A stretch of DNA of 64,000 bases. Origin: Bacteroidota bacterium (GTDB lineage Bacteria > Bacteroidota > Bacteroidia > Chitinophagales > Saprospiraceae). The position numbers and the translations under genes are program-made. Positions 34,431 through 43,709 of this stretch are shown piece by piece. Position 1 is the first letter of the stretch. Each line of letters begins with the position of its first letter. The stretch covers positions 1 to 64,000 of the forward strand of contig JAKQHS010000165.1 of assembly GCA_029557915.1 (NCBI GenBank). Direction: 5' to 3'. A model generated the notes under the pieces. It searched no databases and was not told the DNA's origin. It saw only the letters and a list, made by a program, of their open reading frames with translations.

Positions 34431-34506
34431 AAGAATTATTTTATCGGGGATTCAGTTACTCTTCCAAGCCAAATTAATTTGGCCGCTACACCTTATCTTC
34501 AAACTC

Positions 34507-35460
34507 ATGCAGATCATCATCACCGGGGGAGCCGGTTTTCTTGGCCAGCGCCTGGCCAAAGCCTTCACGGACGGAAACTTTGATTTTAAATCGCTTCAGC
34601 TGGTAGACCAGGTTATGCCGGCAAACCCGGCAAACGACCATCGCATAGAATGCCGCCAGGCAGATCTTACCGAAGACGGGGTCATAAAAACCATCCTGAA
34701 ACCGGATACCAGCCTTCTCTTCCATCTCGCCGCAGTAGTGAGCAGCCATGCCGAAAGGGATTTTGACCTTGGATGGAAAGTCAACCTGGACCTCACCCGT
34801 CAACTCCTTGAGGCCTGCCGCCATCACAATCCCTCGATTCGTTTTGTGTTTGCAAGCTCCCTCGCGGTCTATGGGGGCTTGCTTCCCGAGACCGTCGGGG
34901 ACACCACCGCCCTCACCCCTTTGTCTTCTTACGGATCACAAAAAGCCATGGGTGAACTGCTCGTCAATGATTATTCCCGTAAAAAATTTGTAGACGGCAG
35001 AGTATTGCGCCTGCCTACCGTCTGTATACGTCCCGGCCGGCCCAACCAGGCTGCTTCTTCTTTTGTAAGCAGCATCATCCGCGAACCGCTGAATGGCGAA
35101 GAGGCCCTCTGCCCCGTATCCCCTGAACTTGCATTATGGTTATCCAGTCCGGACACCGTCATTCAAAACATCATCCACGGCGCCTTGCTGGATGCTTCCG
35201 CATTCGGAGCCTGGCGCTCCGTAAACCTGCCGGGCCTGCGTGTCACGGTAAAGGACATGCTGGATGCCCTGGGCAAAGTCGCAGGCAGAAACACCCTGGA
35301 TAAAATTCAATTTAAGCCCGATCCCGCCATTAATAATATTGTGAGCAGCTGGCCGGGCCGTATAGACAACGATCCTGCCTTAAAACTCGGTTTTCAGGCG
35401 GACCGTCTTTTTGAAGATTTTATCCGTCAGTACCTCCAATCCTATCAATCCCGGCCCTGA
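34507..35460 (+). CDS. denD: D-erythronate dehydrogenase-like SDR (DenD)
   Basis: 317 residues of the extended SDR family. The NAD-binding motif is TGGAGFLG (6-13), and the active site is Tyr142/Lys146 in SSYGSQKAMGE with the Ser in FASSLAVYGG. RLPTVCIRPGRPN and KPDPAINNIVSSWPGR fit the DenD/OtnE-type dehydrogenases that oxidise D-erythronate to 2-dehydro-D-erythronate. It is divergent from the OtnK-like kinase and followed by a GntP permease whose ATG overlaps this gene's stop (TGATG). The assignment is by family resemblance plus context. Confidence 0.85.
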   Translation: MQIIITGGAGFLGQRLAKAFTDGNFDFKSLQLVDQVMPANPANDHRIECRQADLTEDGVIKTILKPDTSLLFHLAAVVSSHAERDFDLGWKVNLDLTRQLLEACRHHNPSIRFVFASSLAVYGGLLPETVGDTTALTPLSSYGSQKAMGELLVNDYSRKKFVDGRVLRLPTVCIRPGRPNQAASSFVSSIIREPLNGEEALCPVSPELALWLSSPDTVIQNIIHGALLDASAFGAWRSVNLPGLRVTVKDMLDALGKVAGRNTLDKIQFKPDPAINNIVSSWPGRIDNDPALKLGFQADRLFEDFIRQYLQSYQSRP

Positions 35461-36923
35461 TGTCCTCTTTTTCTTTTCCTATTGTCGGCCTGGTCGTTGC
35501 GGTTTTTGTATTGATCTTTCTTGTGTTGCGCACCAGGGTGCATGCCCTGATCGCCATGATCCTGGCTGCCTGTATTGCCGGGTTTACCGGTGGGCTTTCG
35601 GTCACCGCCACCCTTGACGCCATTACCCGTGGATTTGGTTCCACCCTGGGCACCATCGGAATCGTGATCGGCCTGGGTGTAATGATGGGCCGTATCCTGG
35701 AAATATCCGGTGCAGCGGATCAAATCGCTCATTTCTTTATTCAATGGCTGGGCCGCCGGAAAGAAGAGTGGGCCCTAGCCCTCACCGGATACCTGGTGAG
35801 CATACCCATATTTGCAGACTCCGCTTTTATAATTCTGTTTCCCATTTCCAGCGCCCTGGCCAAAAAGGCCGGCCTGTCCGTTTTATCCCTCGGAGTGGCG
35901 CTTGCCGGTGGCCTTATTGCAACACATACCCTGGTGCCGCCCACGCCCGGCCCCCTGGGTGTGGCGGGACTTTTCGGGGTGGACGTCGGGGAAATGATCT
36001 TGTTGGGACTGTCCTTGGCCGTACCCTGCACCCTTTCTTTTGTGTGGTATGCCAAATGGCTGGCCAAAAAATACCCGGGATTTATTGATCCTGCACCCAC
36101 ATCAGAAATCCCGGAACCGGATTATGAGAAACATTTTAATGACCGGACCGGAAAAGCCCTTCCCGGGCTGACCGTCTCTTTGCTTCCTATCGTGGTGCCC
36201 ATCCTTCTGATCATGATCAAGTCGGCCATTTCCCTTTTCCCTTCATTAAGCGCTGACCAAAGCGCCCCGGTCTATTGGATTGTAACTGCCTTCCATTTTC
36301 TCGGTTCGCCAATCATTGCCCTATGCATCAGTACCCTGCTGGCTGTTTATACCCTGGTACCCCATCTGGATCGCCGCCAGACGGCGACAAAACTGGAAGA
36401 AGGCCTTCAATCGGCCGGAATTATCCTGATGGTCACCGGCGCTGGCGGTGCCCTGGGTTTTGTGGTTCGTGAAAGTGGGACCGGCGCCCAAATCGCTGAT
36501 CAAATCTCCCGCCTGCCCTTTTCCCCGGTCATGATTCCTTTTTTCGTGGCTTCTGCAATGCGTCTGATCCAAGGTTCGGCAACCGTGGCTATGATCACTT
36601 CGGCTTCGATCACGGCTCCTATTCTTCAACAGGTACCGGGGGTGAATATGTTGTTTGCCGCCCAGGCAGCCGCGATCGGCGGCTTCCTGTTCAGTTATTT
36701 TAATGACAGCCTCTTTTGGGTGGTCAACCGGATGATCGGGGTCACGGATACCCGGCAACAGATCATGGCCTGGTCCGTGCCGACCGGCATCTCCTGGGCG
36801 GTCGGGGGAATTTTGATCGCGTTGATCAATCTGATATGGGGATCGGGTGGTTCCTGGCTTGATCCGGTCATCCCGGGTCTGATCCTGGCGATTTTGCTGG
36901 CGACGGCCTTTTCGACCAAATGA
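35460..36923 (+). CDS. GntP-family sugar-acid permease
   Basis: 487 residues with many hydrophobic segments. The family landmarks are TRGFGSTLGTIGIVIGLGVM, SIPIFADSAFIILFPI, THTLVPPTPGPLGVAGLFGV and NDSLFWVVNRMIG. GntP permeases carry gluconate-type acids with protons. Its start codon overlaps the DenD stop, so it is co-translated with a likely D-erythronate pathway. I infer that it takes up a four-carbon sugar acid. Confidence 0.93.
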   Translation: MSSFSFPIVGLVVAVFVLIFLVLRTRVHALIAMILAACIAGFTGGLSVTATLDAITRGFGSTLGTIGIVIGLGVMMGRILEISGAADQIAHFFIQWLGRRKEEWALALTGYLVSIPIFADSAFIILFPISSALAKKAGLSVLSLGVALAGGLIATHTLVPPTPGPLGVAGLFGVDVGEMILLGLSLAVPCTLSFVWYAKWLAKKYPGFIDPAPTSEIPEPDYEKHFNDRTGKALPGLTVSLLPIVVPILLIMIKSAISLFPSLSADQSAPVYWIVTAFHFLGSPIIALCISTLLAVYTLVPHLDRRQTATKLEEGLQSAGIILMVTGAGGALGFVVRESGTGAQIADQISRLPFSPVMIPFFVASAMRLIQGSATVAMITSASITAPILQQVPGVNMLFAAQAAAIGGFLFSYFNDSLFWVVNRMIGVTDTRQQIMAWSVPTGISWAVGGILIALINLIWGSGGSWLDPVIPGLILAILLATAFSTK

Positions 36924-36944
36924 TGCATTAAATAACCTGTTTAT

Positions 36945-37673
36945 ATGGAAAAGTCCAAAACCACCCTGGCGGAAAAATATCTGTCCCTCGATTTTTCAGA
37001 AAAAGACAGCATCGGTCTGACCGAACAAAAAACGCTTCGTATACTGATCGGGGTTCTTGGAGTGTTATTGCCGTTATTGTTGTACCTGTCCTTGTATGTT
37101 GATTCCGGGCATACGGTTCCGCTGGAATCCATAAGCCATTATTATTACACCCGGGCCAACAGCTTTTTTACCATTACCGTGAGTTTGCTGGCGGTTTTCC
37201 TGCTGATCTATAAAGGCAAGGCTGCGGTGGATTTTTATTTATCCGCCCTGGCCGGGATTTTTGCGCTTTTCCTGGTGCTCTTTCCAACAGATAATCTTTC
37301 CTTGGTTTGCTGTGATCAGGAAAAACCATACGCGGTCACGCTTTTGCCCGGGAACCCCCTCCGTGAGGGTTTTCATTATTTATCCGCCGCCATTTTCCTG
37401 ACCAGTCTGGCCGTTCTGTCTTATTTTATATTCACCAAATCCAACAAGCCGCCCGGCGAAAGAAGCCCTGGCAAAATATACCGAAATCTTGTTTACAGGA
37501 CCTGCGGCCTGTTGATGGCCCTGGCCTTACTGGTTGTCCTGGCGGGGACTCTTAATCTGATTCATGAGCCCTATTATACCGGGCATCACCTGACTTTTTG
37601 GATGGAAACCCTTGCAGTCGAATGTTTCGGTATTTCATGGCTGACCAAAGCGGAAGTTTTTTTCAAGGACTGA
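36945..37673 (+). CDS. Multi-pass membrane protein, unknown function
   Basis: 242 residues with about six hydrophobic segments (for example LIGVLGVLLPLLLYLSLYV and FLTSLAVLSYFIFT). ESISHYYYTRANSFFTITVS followed by LAVFLLIYKGK is a conserved-looking motif of a family of bacterial membrane proteins. I cannot attach a function. It follows the GntP gene after 21 bases on the same strand, but nothing ties it to sugar-acid transport. Confidence 0.75.
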   Translation: MEKSKTTLAEKYLSLDFSEKDSIGLTEQKTLRILIGVLGVLLPLLLYLSLYVDSGHTVPLESISHYYYTRANSFFTITVSLLAVFLLIYKGKAAVDFYLSALAGIFALFLVLFPTDNLSLVCCDQEKPYAVTLLPGNPLREGFHYLSAAIFLTSLAVLSYFIFTKSNKPPGERSPGKIYRNLVYRTCGLLMALALLVVLAGTLNLIHEPYYTGHHLTFWMETLAVECFGISWLTKAEVFFKD

Positions 37674-37774
37674 CCCTTCCTCCCTTTTCCCTGGGTTTAT
37701 TTTTCTATTTTTAATGCTCATCCAAAACCACTAAAAAAACTCCGGAGAATCCGGAATTCAAGACTTCGCTACTC

Positions 37775-40700
37775 ATGTCTATCCAAAATCCAATTAAGCG
37801 ACTGCCCCTGTTGACCGGGATATTGCTTTTTATCTGCGCATGCCAAACCAAGGCCCCGCAGGACGACCGTCTTTACACCGGCGACCTCTTCCATGAAAAT
37901 ATCCGGAGTACCGATCCCCGGACGCCTGAAGAAGAACGCCAGGGCTTCAAACTGCCCCCCGGTTTCGAGATCCAGCTCTTTGCTTCCGAACCCGATATCG
38001 ATAAGCCCGTCAATATGGCCTTTGATGCCAAAGGACGAATGTGGGTCACCCAGTCGTTTGAATATCCTTTCCCTTCACCTCCGGGTAAAAAAAGCACGGA
38101 CAAACTGACCATCCTGGAAGACACCGACCACGACGGGCGGGCGGATAAATTTACCCTGGTGTCGGACAGCCTCAATATTCCCATCGGCTTATTGCCCCTC
38201 TCCGACGGACACCTGTCCTTTAGCGTACCCCATTTGTACCGTTTTACCGATGCGGATGGCGATGAAAAACCTGAAGGGTCACGGATTCTGCTCGGCCCCT
38301 TTGGATACGAAGATACCCATGGTATGGTGAGCAATTTCATACGCGGTTATGACGGCTGGGTCCACGCTTGTCACGGCTTTACCAATCTTTCCACCGTGGC
38401 CGGAAGGGACGGAGATTCCATACGCCTGCAATCGGGGAACACGTTCCGTTTCAGGCTGGACGGCAGCCGGGTCGAACAAATGACTTTCGGACAGGTCAAT
38501 CCTTTTGGATTAGCCTATGATGAACGGGGGTATATCTATTCCACCGACAGCCATACTTCCCCCCTTTACCAGCTGATCCGCGGCGCCGACTATCCCCATT
38601 TCAGTAAACCGGAAATCATGGCTTTCGGGCCCGACATGAAACCATTGGAAAACGAAGCCACCGCCCTTTGCGGCATTGCTTATTATGGCGATACTCAATT
38701 CCCGGAGGAATTCCAGGGTAATTTTTTCATCGGGGACGCCCTGATCTCAAGGGTGCACAGGTACAGCTGGACCAATAAAGGATCTACCCCTCTGGGCAAA
38801 TCCGAAACCGATTTTATCCAAAGCGCCGATCCCTGGTTCCGGCCGGTCAACATCAAACTCGGCCCCGACGGCGCCCTTTATGTGGCGGACTTTTACAATG
38901 CCATCATCGGGCATTACGAAGTACCCCTGGGCCACCCTAAAAGGGATAAACAACGCGGTAGAATATGGAGGATTACCTACAAGGGCAATCACCATGACCT
39001 TCAGGACCTGACTCAAGCTTCCATCCCTGACCTGTTGGCCACCCTCGACGCGGACAATATAAGCACCCGGATGGCCGCTGCCGATCAGTTAACGGATCGT
39101 TTCGGCGAAGCGGCCCTTGCCCAGGTCCGTACTGTTTTGGATGAAACCGGGACCCTTCCCCGGAAATACATCCATGCACTCTGGGTCACCTACCGACTGG
39201 GCGGTATGGATGATGCCCTTCTGAATAAATCCCTGGTTCATGATTCGCCCCTGGTCCGCCTGCACTCGCTCAGAATATTGAGGGAATGGAAGCCGGGAGA
39301 CGCTTCTTTCCAATCCATGGTTGCCCGCTCGCTCAATGACCCGGATGCCCATGTACAGCGGGCCGCCGCTGAATTGCTGTCTTCTTATCCAGAGATTTCA
39401 TCCGTCGAAAGCGCGCTGCAAATCCTGCGCGCAGCTCCCGCAGAAGATACCCACCTCCGGTACACGGCGCGTCTCAATCTACGTAACTTATTACGCGTAG
39501 AATCCTTGATGAAAACAGTAGCCGCAAAGGAATGGAATGAACAGGATGCAGGACATATAGCCGGCACCCTGGTAGATGTTCATTCAGCGGATGCCGCCCT
39601 GTTCCTTTCCAATCACCTGGCCAGGTATGCCTTTCCAAAAGAAAAGATACAGTTGGCTTATCAGCAGATCATGCGCTTTTTGCCCGCTTCAAAGCTGGAT
39701 GAAGTCATTCGCAGTGCGGGTGCCAAACAGGCCGAGGCCGACCTGGCCGCCCGGATATTCAGAGGGGTCAAAGACGGGCTTGCGCAAAGAGGGGGAGACG
39801 CTAAAACCGGTCTGATGCAATCCTGGGGCACAGAGATCGCAAAAGGCCTGATTCAGAGATACCCGGCCGATTCCATTTCGAGGTCCCTGGCGCCGCAACA
39901 ACTGTTTGCCATCCAACTTGCGGGTGAATACAAAATCCGGCCCCTTCAACCGGAACTGGTTTCTTTTGTGGAAAATAACCCGGGCCATGATCTGAAAACG
40001 GCCGCCTTATCTTCTCTTATGAAAATGTCGGGCGACCGGAGCACCCTCGACCTTGCCAGCAAATGGCTGATGAGCGACAGCACCCCCGTAACCCTCAAAA
40101 AAAATATTGCCACTGTCCTGGGTGAATCGCCGGGATCCGACGTAAATAAAATCCTGCTCGGGGTCACCAATGCGCCCGCTGATCTGGAGGTCGTGGTCGC
40201 TACAGCCCTTGCCGGTTCGCCGGAAGGCAAAGATCTGGTTCTACAACAAGTCCGTAACGGGGCTTTTAAGGCAAGAACCCTGATCGATCCGAGGGTGGAA
40301 GAAAAAATGCTCTTCAGAATTTCCCCTCAACAACAAAAAACGTATTCAGAGCTCACCGCCCATATCGAACCCATCAGCGAGGAAAGACAGGGCCTCATTG
40401 AGGATCGGCTGGAAGCATTCAAACTATTCAAAGCCTCCCCATCTCAGGTGGATACCGGCGCCAGGCTGTTTAATGCAAATTGTGGTATTTGCCACCGGCG
40501 TCAGACCGAATCCGGCATCGGTCCCCAGTTGCATGGTATTGGCAAACGGGGCGCGAACGCCATTGCAGAAAAGATCCTGGACCCCAACCGCAACATCACG
40601 GAAGCTTTCAGAAACTATACCATCAAACTGAAAGACGGAAAGATCCTCACCGGCCTGTACCGGGGAGAACAGGGAGCGGTGGTGATTTTTGGCGATCTCA

Positions 40701-40840
40701 CCGGAAAGGAGTTTTCCATCCGCCGGGCGGACATAGTCGAACAGAAACCTTCCCGCTATACCATCATGCCCGACCATTTTGGCACTACCCTTACCCAGCA
40801 TGAATTTAATATGCTACTGAGTTATGTACTGACCTGGTAG
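37775..40840 (+). CDS. Heme-c membrane-bound dehydrogenase (NHL-like propeller, HEAT, cytochrome c)
   Basis: 1021 residues. The N-terminal signal (LTGILLFICAC) ends in a lipobox Cys, so it is probably a lipoprotein. The first 390 residues form a PQQ/NHL-like beta-propeller (GFEIQLFASEPDIDKPVNMA, LGPDGALYVADFYNAIIGHY). A middle part of HEAT-like helical repeats (about 400-850) follows. The C-terminal cytochrome c domain has CGICH at 903-907 and a candidate distal Met in TIMPDHFG near 997. Proteins of this PVC-type heme-binding family occur in planctomycetes and Bacteroidota and are thought to oxidise sugars or alcohols outside the cytoplasm, passing electrons to the chain. The substrate is unknown. 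The VCBS-repeat gene follows. Confidence 0.88.
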   Translation: MSIQNPIKRLPLLTGILLFICACQTKAPQDDRLYTGDLFHENIRSTDPRTPEEERQGFKLPPGFEIQLFASEPDIDKPVNMAFDAKGRMWVTQSFEYPFPSPPGKKSTDKLTILEDTDHDGRADKFTLVSDSLNIPIGLLPLSDGHLSFSVPHLYRFTDADGDEKPEGSRILLGPFGYEDTHGMVSNFIRGYDGWVHACHGFTNLSTVAGRDGDSIRLQSGNTFRFRLDGSRVEQMTFGQVNPFGLAYDERGYIYSTDSHTSPLYQLIRGADYPHFSKPEIMAFGPDMKPLENEATALCGIAYYGDTQFPEEFQGNFFIGDALISRVHRYSWTNKGSTPLGKSETDFIQSADPWFRPVNIKLGPDGALYVADFYNAIIGHYEVPLGHPKRDKQRGRIWRITYKGNHHDLQDLTQASIPDLLATLDADNISTRMAAADQLTDRFGEAALAQVRTVLDETGTLPRKYIHALWVTYRLGGMDDALLNKSLVHDSPLVRLHSLRILREWKPGDASFQSMVARSLNDPDAHVQRAAAELLSSYPEISSVESALQILRAAPAEDTHLRYTARLNLRNLLRVESLMKTVAAKEWNEQDAGHIAGTLVDVHSADAALFLSNHLARYAFPKEKIQLAYQQIMRFLPASKLDEVIRSAGAKQAEADLAARIFRGVKDGLAQRGGDAKTGLMQSWGTEIAKGLIQRYPADSISRSLAPQQLFAIQLAGEYKIRPLQPELVSFVENNPGHDLKTAALSSLMKMSGDRSTLDLASKWLMSDSTPVTLKKNIATVLGESPGSDVNKILLGVTNAPADLEVVVATALAGSPEGKDLVLQQVRNGAFKARTLIDPRVEEKMLFRISPQQQKTYSELTAHIEPISEERQGLIEDRLEAFKLFKASPSQVDTGARLFNANCGICHRRQTESGIGPQLHGIGKRGANAIAEKILDPNRNITEAFRNYTIKLKDGKILTGLYRGEQGAVVIFGDLTGKEFSIRRADIVEQKPSRYTIMPDHFGTTLTQHEFNMLLSYVLTW

Positions 40841-40969
40841 CCCCAGCCAAGTGGCGGTCCATTTGCTCCTGCCAAGGTGATCGCCAATCGGCCGTCCTTC
40901 GCGCAACCCCGGTGTTCCCCTTTAATCGTCCTTTAGGGGTCGGATTTTGCGTTCTGTCATACTAAATTC

Positions 40970-41025
40970 CAACTTGCATTGCCAATTAACTAACTTGCAA
41001 ATTGACCAACTTGCTAACTAACTTT
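40970..41025. repeat. Low-complexity AACTTGC run before the VCBS-repeat gene
   Basis: AACTTGC occurs three times with CTAACTAAC steps, ending about 10 bases before the ATG at 41035. It resembles the run at 23796-23835 and may be a slippage product or a leader element. Confidence 0.45.
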
Positions 41026-41034
41026 ACTTAAACT

Positions 41035-42222
41035 ATGAAAAAAAATACAGGTCCTTTGTTTTTACTGTTGATTCTTATTTATTCCTTCTCTCCGGCCCAG
41101 ACCCCAGGCAAAGAGGTCCGCTTCAAAAAATTTCATTTATGGGACGAGTTCTACACGGAAGGGGCTACCGTGGCCGATGTTAACAAGGACGACAGGCTGG
41201 ATATCATAGCAGGCGCCCGCTGGTTTGAAGCGCCTGACTGGAAGGCGCACGATATCTGGAAACACAAAAAATTCGATTATACCAAAGGATATAGCGACTC
41301 CTTCCTCAATTTCGCCCTGGATGTCAACGAAGACGGATGGGTGGATCTCATTTGCCATGATTTCCCCGGCAGGGAAGTGTATTGGTTCCAGAACCCCGGA
41401 AATCACGAGGTTTTGTGGAAACGGCATCTGATTGATTCCGTCGCATCCAATGAATCTCCGATGGCGGTGGATGTTGACGGCAATGGTAAGAAGGATCTGG
41501 TATTTGGCAATGAAAAAACCGGCCAGATGAACTGGTTCAAGGCGGTTGTGAAAGAAGGGCGCGTAACCTGGGTCCGGACGGCCATCTCAGAACCCAAGGC
41601 CAAAGGCGTAGGCCTCTTCTCCCATGGACTTGGATGGGGGGATGTCAACGGTGATGGCCTGAACGATGTGATGATTATCGGTGGATGGTGGGAAGCCCCC
41701 AACGACATAAAGGTTTCGCCCTGGATATTTCATGAAGCCACCCTTGGGAAGCCCTGTGCGCAGATGATCACCTTTGATTTTGATCAGGACGGGGATGCCG
41801 ATGTGGTTTCCTCCTCCGCGCACGATTATGGCTTGTGGTGGTACGAGCAGCTTGTAGAGCCGGGCGCCAACGGGGACCCCAAACGTACATTCATCACCCA
41901 TACCATCGACAGCAGTATTTCCGAAACCCATAGCCTGGTCCTGGAGGATATCAACCGGGACGGCCTGCCTGACCTCGTTACCGGTAAACGGTTTTTTGCC
42001 CACCAGGGCAAGGGGCCCGGGGGTCTTGAGCCCGCCGTTCTGGTCTGGTATGAATTGCTGAAAGACGGACGCAACCGGCCGGTTTGGATCAAACACCTTA
42101 TCGATGATACCTCAGGAGTAGGCATTCAGTTCGTGGTGGAAGATGTAAATAAAGACGGACTGCCGGATATTGTCATTGGAAATAAAAATGGAGTATTCTA
42201 TTTTGAGCAAGAAAAAAAATAA
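41035..42222 (+). CDS. Secreted VCBS/FG-GAP repeat protein
   Basis: 395 residues with a signal peptide (KNTGPLFLLLILIYSFSPAQ). The body is a beta-propeller of FG-GAP/VCBS repeats with calcium-type loops such as VADVNKDDRLDIIAG, ALDVNEDGWVDLICHD, WGDVNGDGLNDVMIIGG and VEDVNKDGLPDIVIGN. No catalytic site is seen. These propellers bind ligands or act as adhesion or scaffold modules. It follows the heme-c dehydrogenase by about 195 bases and may be a partner. Confidence 0.9.
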   Translation: MKKNTGPLFLLLILIYSFSPAQTPGKEVRFKKFHLWDEFYTEGATVADVNKDDRLDIIAGARWFEAPDWKAHDIWKHKKFDYTKGYSDSFLNFALDVNEDGWVDLICHDFPGREVYWFQNPGNHEVLWKRHLIDSVASNESPMAVDVDGNGKKDLVFGNEKTGQMNWFKAVVKEGRVTWVRTAISEPKAKGVGLFSHGLGWGDVNGDGLNDVMIIGGWWEAPNDIKVSPWIFHEATLGKPCAQMITFDFDQDGDADVVSSSAHDYGLWWYEQLVEPGANGDPKRTFITHTIDSSISETHSLVLEDINRDGLPDLVTGKRFFAHQGKGPGGLEPAVLVWYELLKDGRNRPVWIKHLIDDTSGVGIQFVVEDVNKDGLPDIVIGNKNGVFYFEQEKK

Positions 42223-42273
42223 ATACGCGGCCTGGCCGGCTTATTCTGACCGCCGGCTGCCGACTACTGAAAA

Positions 42274-43686
42274 ATGGTAACTTTTGAAGAATTAAGGGAA
42301 ATACACGCGCTGAGTGAGTTGCCGGATGAGCACCTGCAATGGCTTTTGGACCACTCCGTTTACCAGGAATTTGAAGACGGCGCCCTGATCGGGAAATACG
42401 GGGAAGCGGCCGAAAACATGTGGTTTTTGCTGGAGGGGAAGGTTACGTTTTATATGAATGTAAACGGCCGGCTGGTGTATTATTTTACTTTTGAAAACAA
42501 TGCTACAACCGGTGGAGTGAGTGGGCTGATCCCTTATTCCAGGATGAAAACCTATCCCGGAAATTCGTATGCCACCGGCAAGGTCAGGTCCATCGCCCTG
42601 CATAAAAAATTCTTTCACGAACTCGAAGACCTCAATCCCGATTTCATCCAGAAGCTCATCGGCTATATGACCGAAAGGGCAAAGGCTTTCGCCACCACCC
42701 AATTGCAACAGGAGAAAGTAAGCGCCCTGGGCAAGCTTGCCGCCGGCATAGCCCATGAACTGAATAATCCGGCCGCAGCGATCAATGGCATTGCCAGCGA
42801 ACTGACCAAACGTTTAAACCGGAATTACCAGCTCACCGAATCCCTTCTTGCCGGGCACCTTCTGCCAGAACAAATCAGGGATATCGGTGCAATGGTCCAA
42901 AAAAAGGAAAACGATCGGGCCGTGACGCCCAAACCTTCCCTGATACAGCGAATGGAAATCGAAGAGGACCTGGCCGGTTGGCTTAGCCGTATGAATATCC
43001 CCAATCCCATGGAAGCCTCTGAAACTTTTTCCGAAGCGGGCTATATAACGGAAGAGCTCGAAGGCCTTTGCAGACAGGTGGGAAAAGAAGCCGCGGTCCA
43101 TGCGCTTCAATGGCTCGAAAACCTGTTGAGTTCTCAAAAAATCATCAAAGACCTGGGCAATGCTTCGGCCCGCATTTCCAACCTGGTTGGGGCGATCAAA
43201 AGCCATGTTCATATGGACCGTACGGGCGATATTCAATCCACCCACCTCCACCAGGATATTGAAAACACCCTCACCCTTTTCGGATACAAACTCCGCGAAA
43301 AAAACATCACCGTTCGCAAAAAATTCAGCGACCACATGGTCCCCGTGCCCGCTTATGTGAGCGAGTTGAATCAGGTATGGACCAATATCATTGACAATGC
43401 CATTTATGCAATGGATAAAAACGGCGAACTGGTGATTGAAACCGCGGTGGAAGACCACCGGGTCAGGGTGAGCATCATTGACAATGGCCCCGGAATTCCA
43501 AAAGAAATCCGGTCGCGCATTTTTGACCCCTTTTTCACCACCAAAAAAGTTGGGGAAGGAACCGGCATCGGCCTGGACATGGTAAACCGTGCAGTCAAAC
43601 ACCATAACGGAGAAATCAGGGTAAGTTCTGATCCGGGCAGGACGGAATTTGCCATTTACCTCCCCTTTGAAGAAAAGCAGCAATGA
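42274..43686 (+). CDS. Sensor histidine kinase with cyclic nucleotide-binding domain
   Basis: 470 residues, no membrane segment. N-terminal cNMP-binding/CAP-like domain (about 15-140; EDGALIGKYGEAAENMWFLL), then the dimerisation/phosphoacceptor helix with His161 in GIAHELNNPAAAI and a long helical stretch. The ATP-binding domain has an N box in QVWTNIIDNAIYAMDK, G1 in IDNGPGIP, F box in IFDPFFTTKKVGEGTGIGLD and G2. It is a cytoplasmic sensor that probably phosphorylates the response-regulator fusion encoded 23 bases downstream. Confidence 0.94.
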   Translation: MVTFEELREIHALSELPDEHLQWLLDHSVYQEFEDGALIGKYGEAAENMWFLLEGKVTFYMNVNGRLVYYFTFENNATTGGVSGLIPYSRMKTYPGNSYATGKVRSIALHKKFFHELEDLNPDFIQKLIGYMTERAKAFATTQLQQEKVSALGKLAAGIAHELNNPAAAINGIASELTKRLNRNYQLTESLLAGHLLPEQIRDIGAMVQKKENDRAVTPKPSLIQRMEIEEDLAGWLSRMNIPNPMEASETFSEAGYITEELEGLCRQVGKEAAVHALQWLENLLSSQKIIKDLGNASARISNLVGAIKSHVHMDRTGDIQSTHLHQDIENTLTLFGYKLREKNITVRKKFSDHMVPVPAYVSELNQVWTNIIDNAIYAMDKNGELVIETAVEDHRVRVSIIDNGPGIPKEIRSRIFDPFFTTKKVGEGTGIGLDMVNRAVKHHNGEIRVSSDPGRTEFAIYLPFEEKQQ

Positions 43687-43709
43687 ATTTTAATTTATTA
43701 AGATAACCC

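Noticed and set aside
33010-37132. Several short open frames antisense to OtnK, DenD and GntP
   Set aside because: They lack motifs and lie within well-supported genes.
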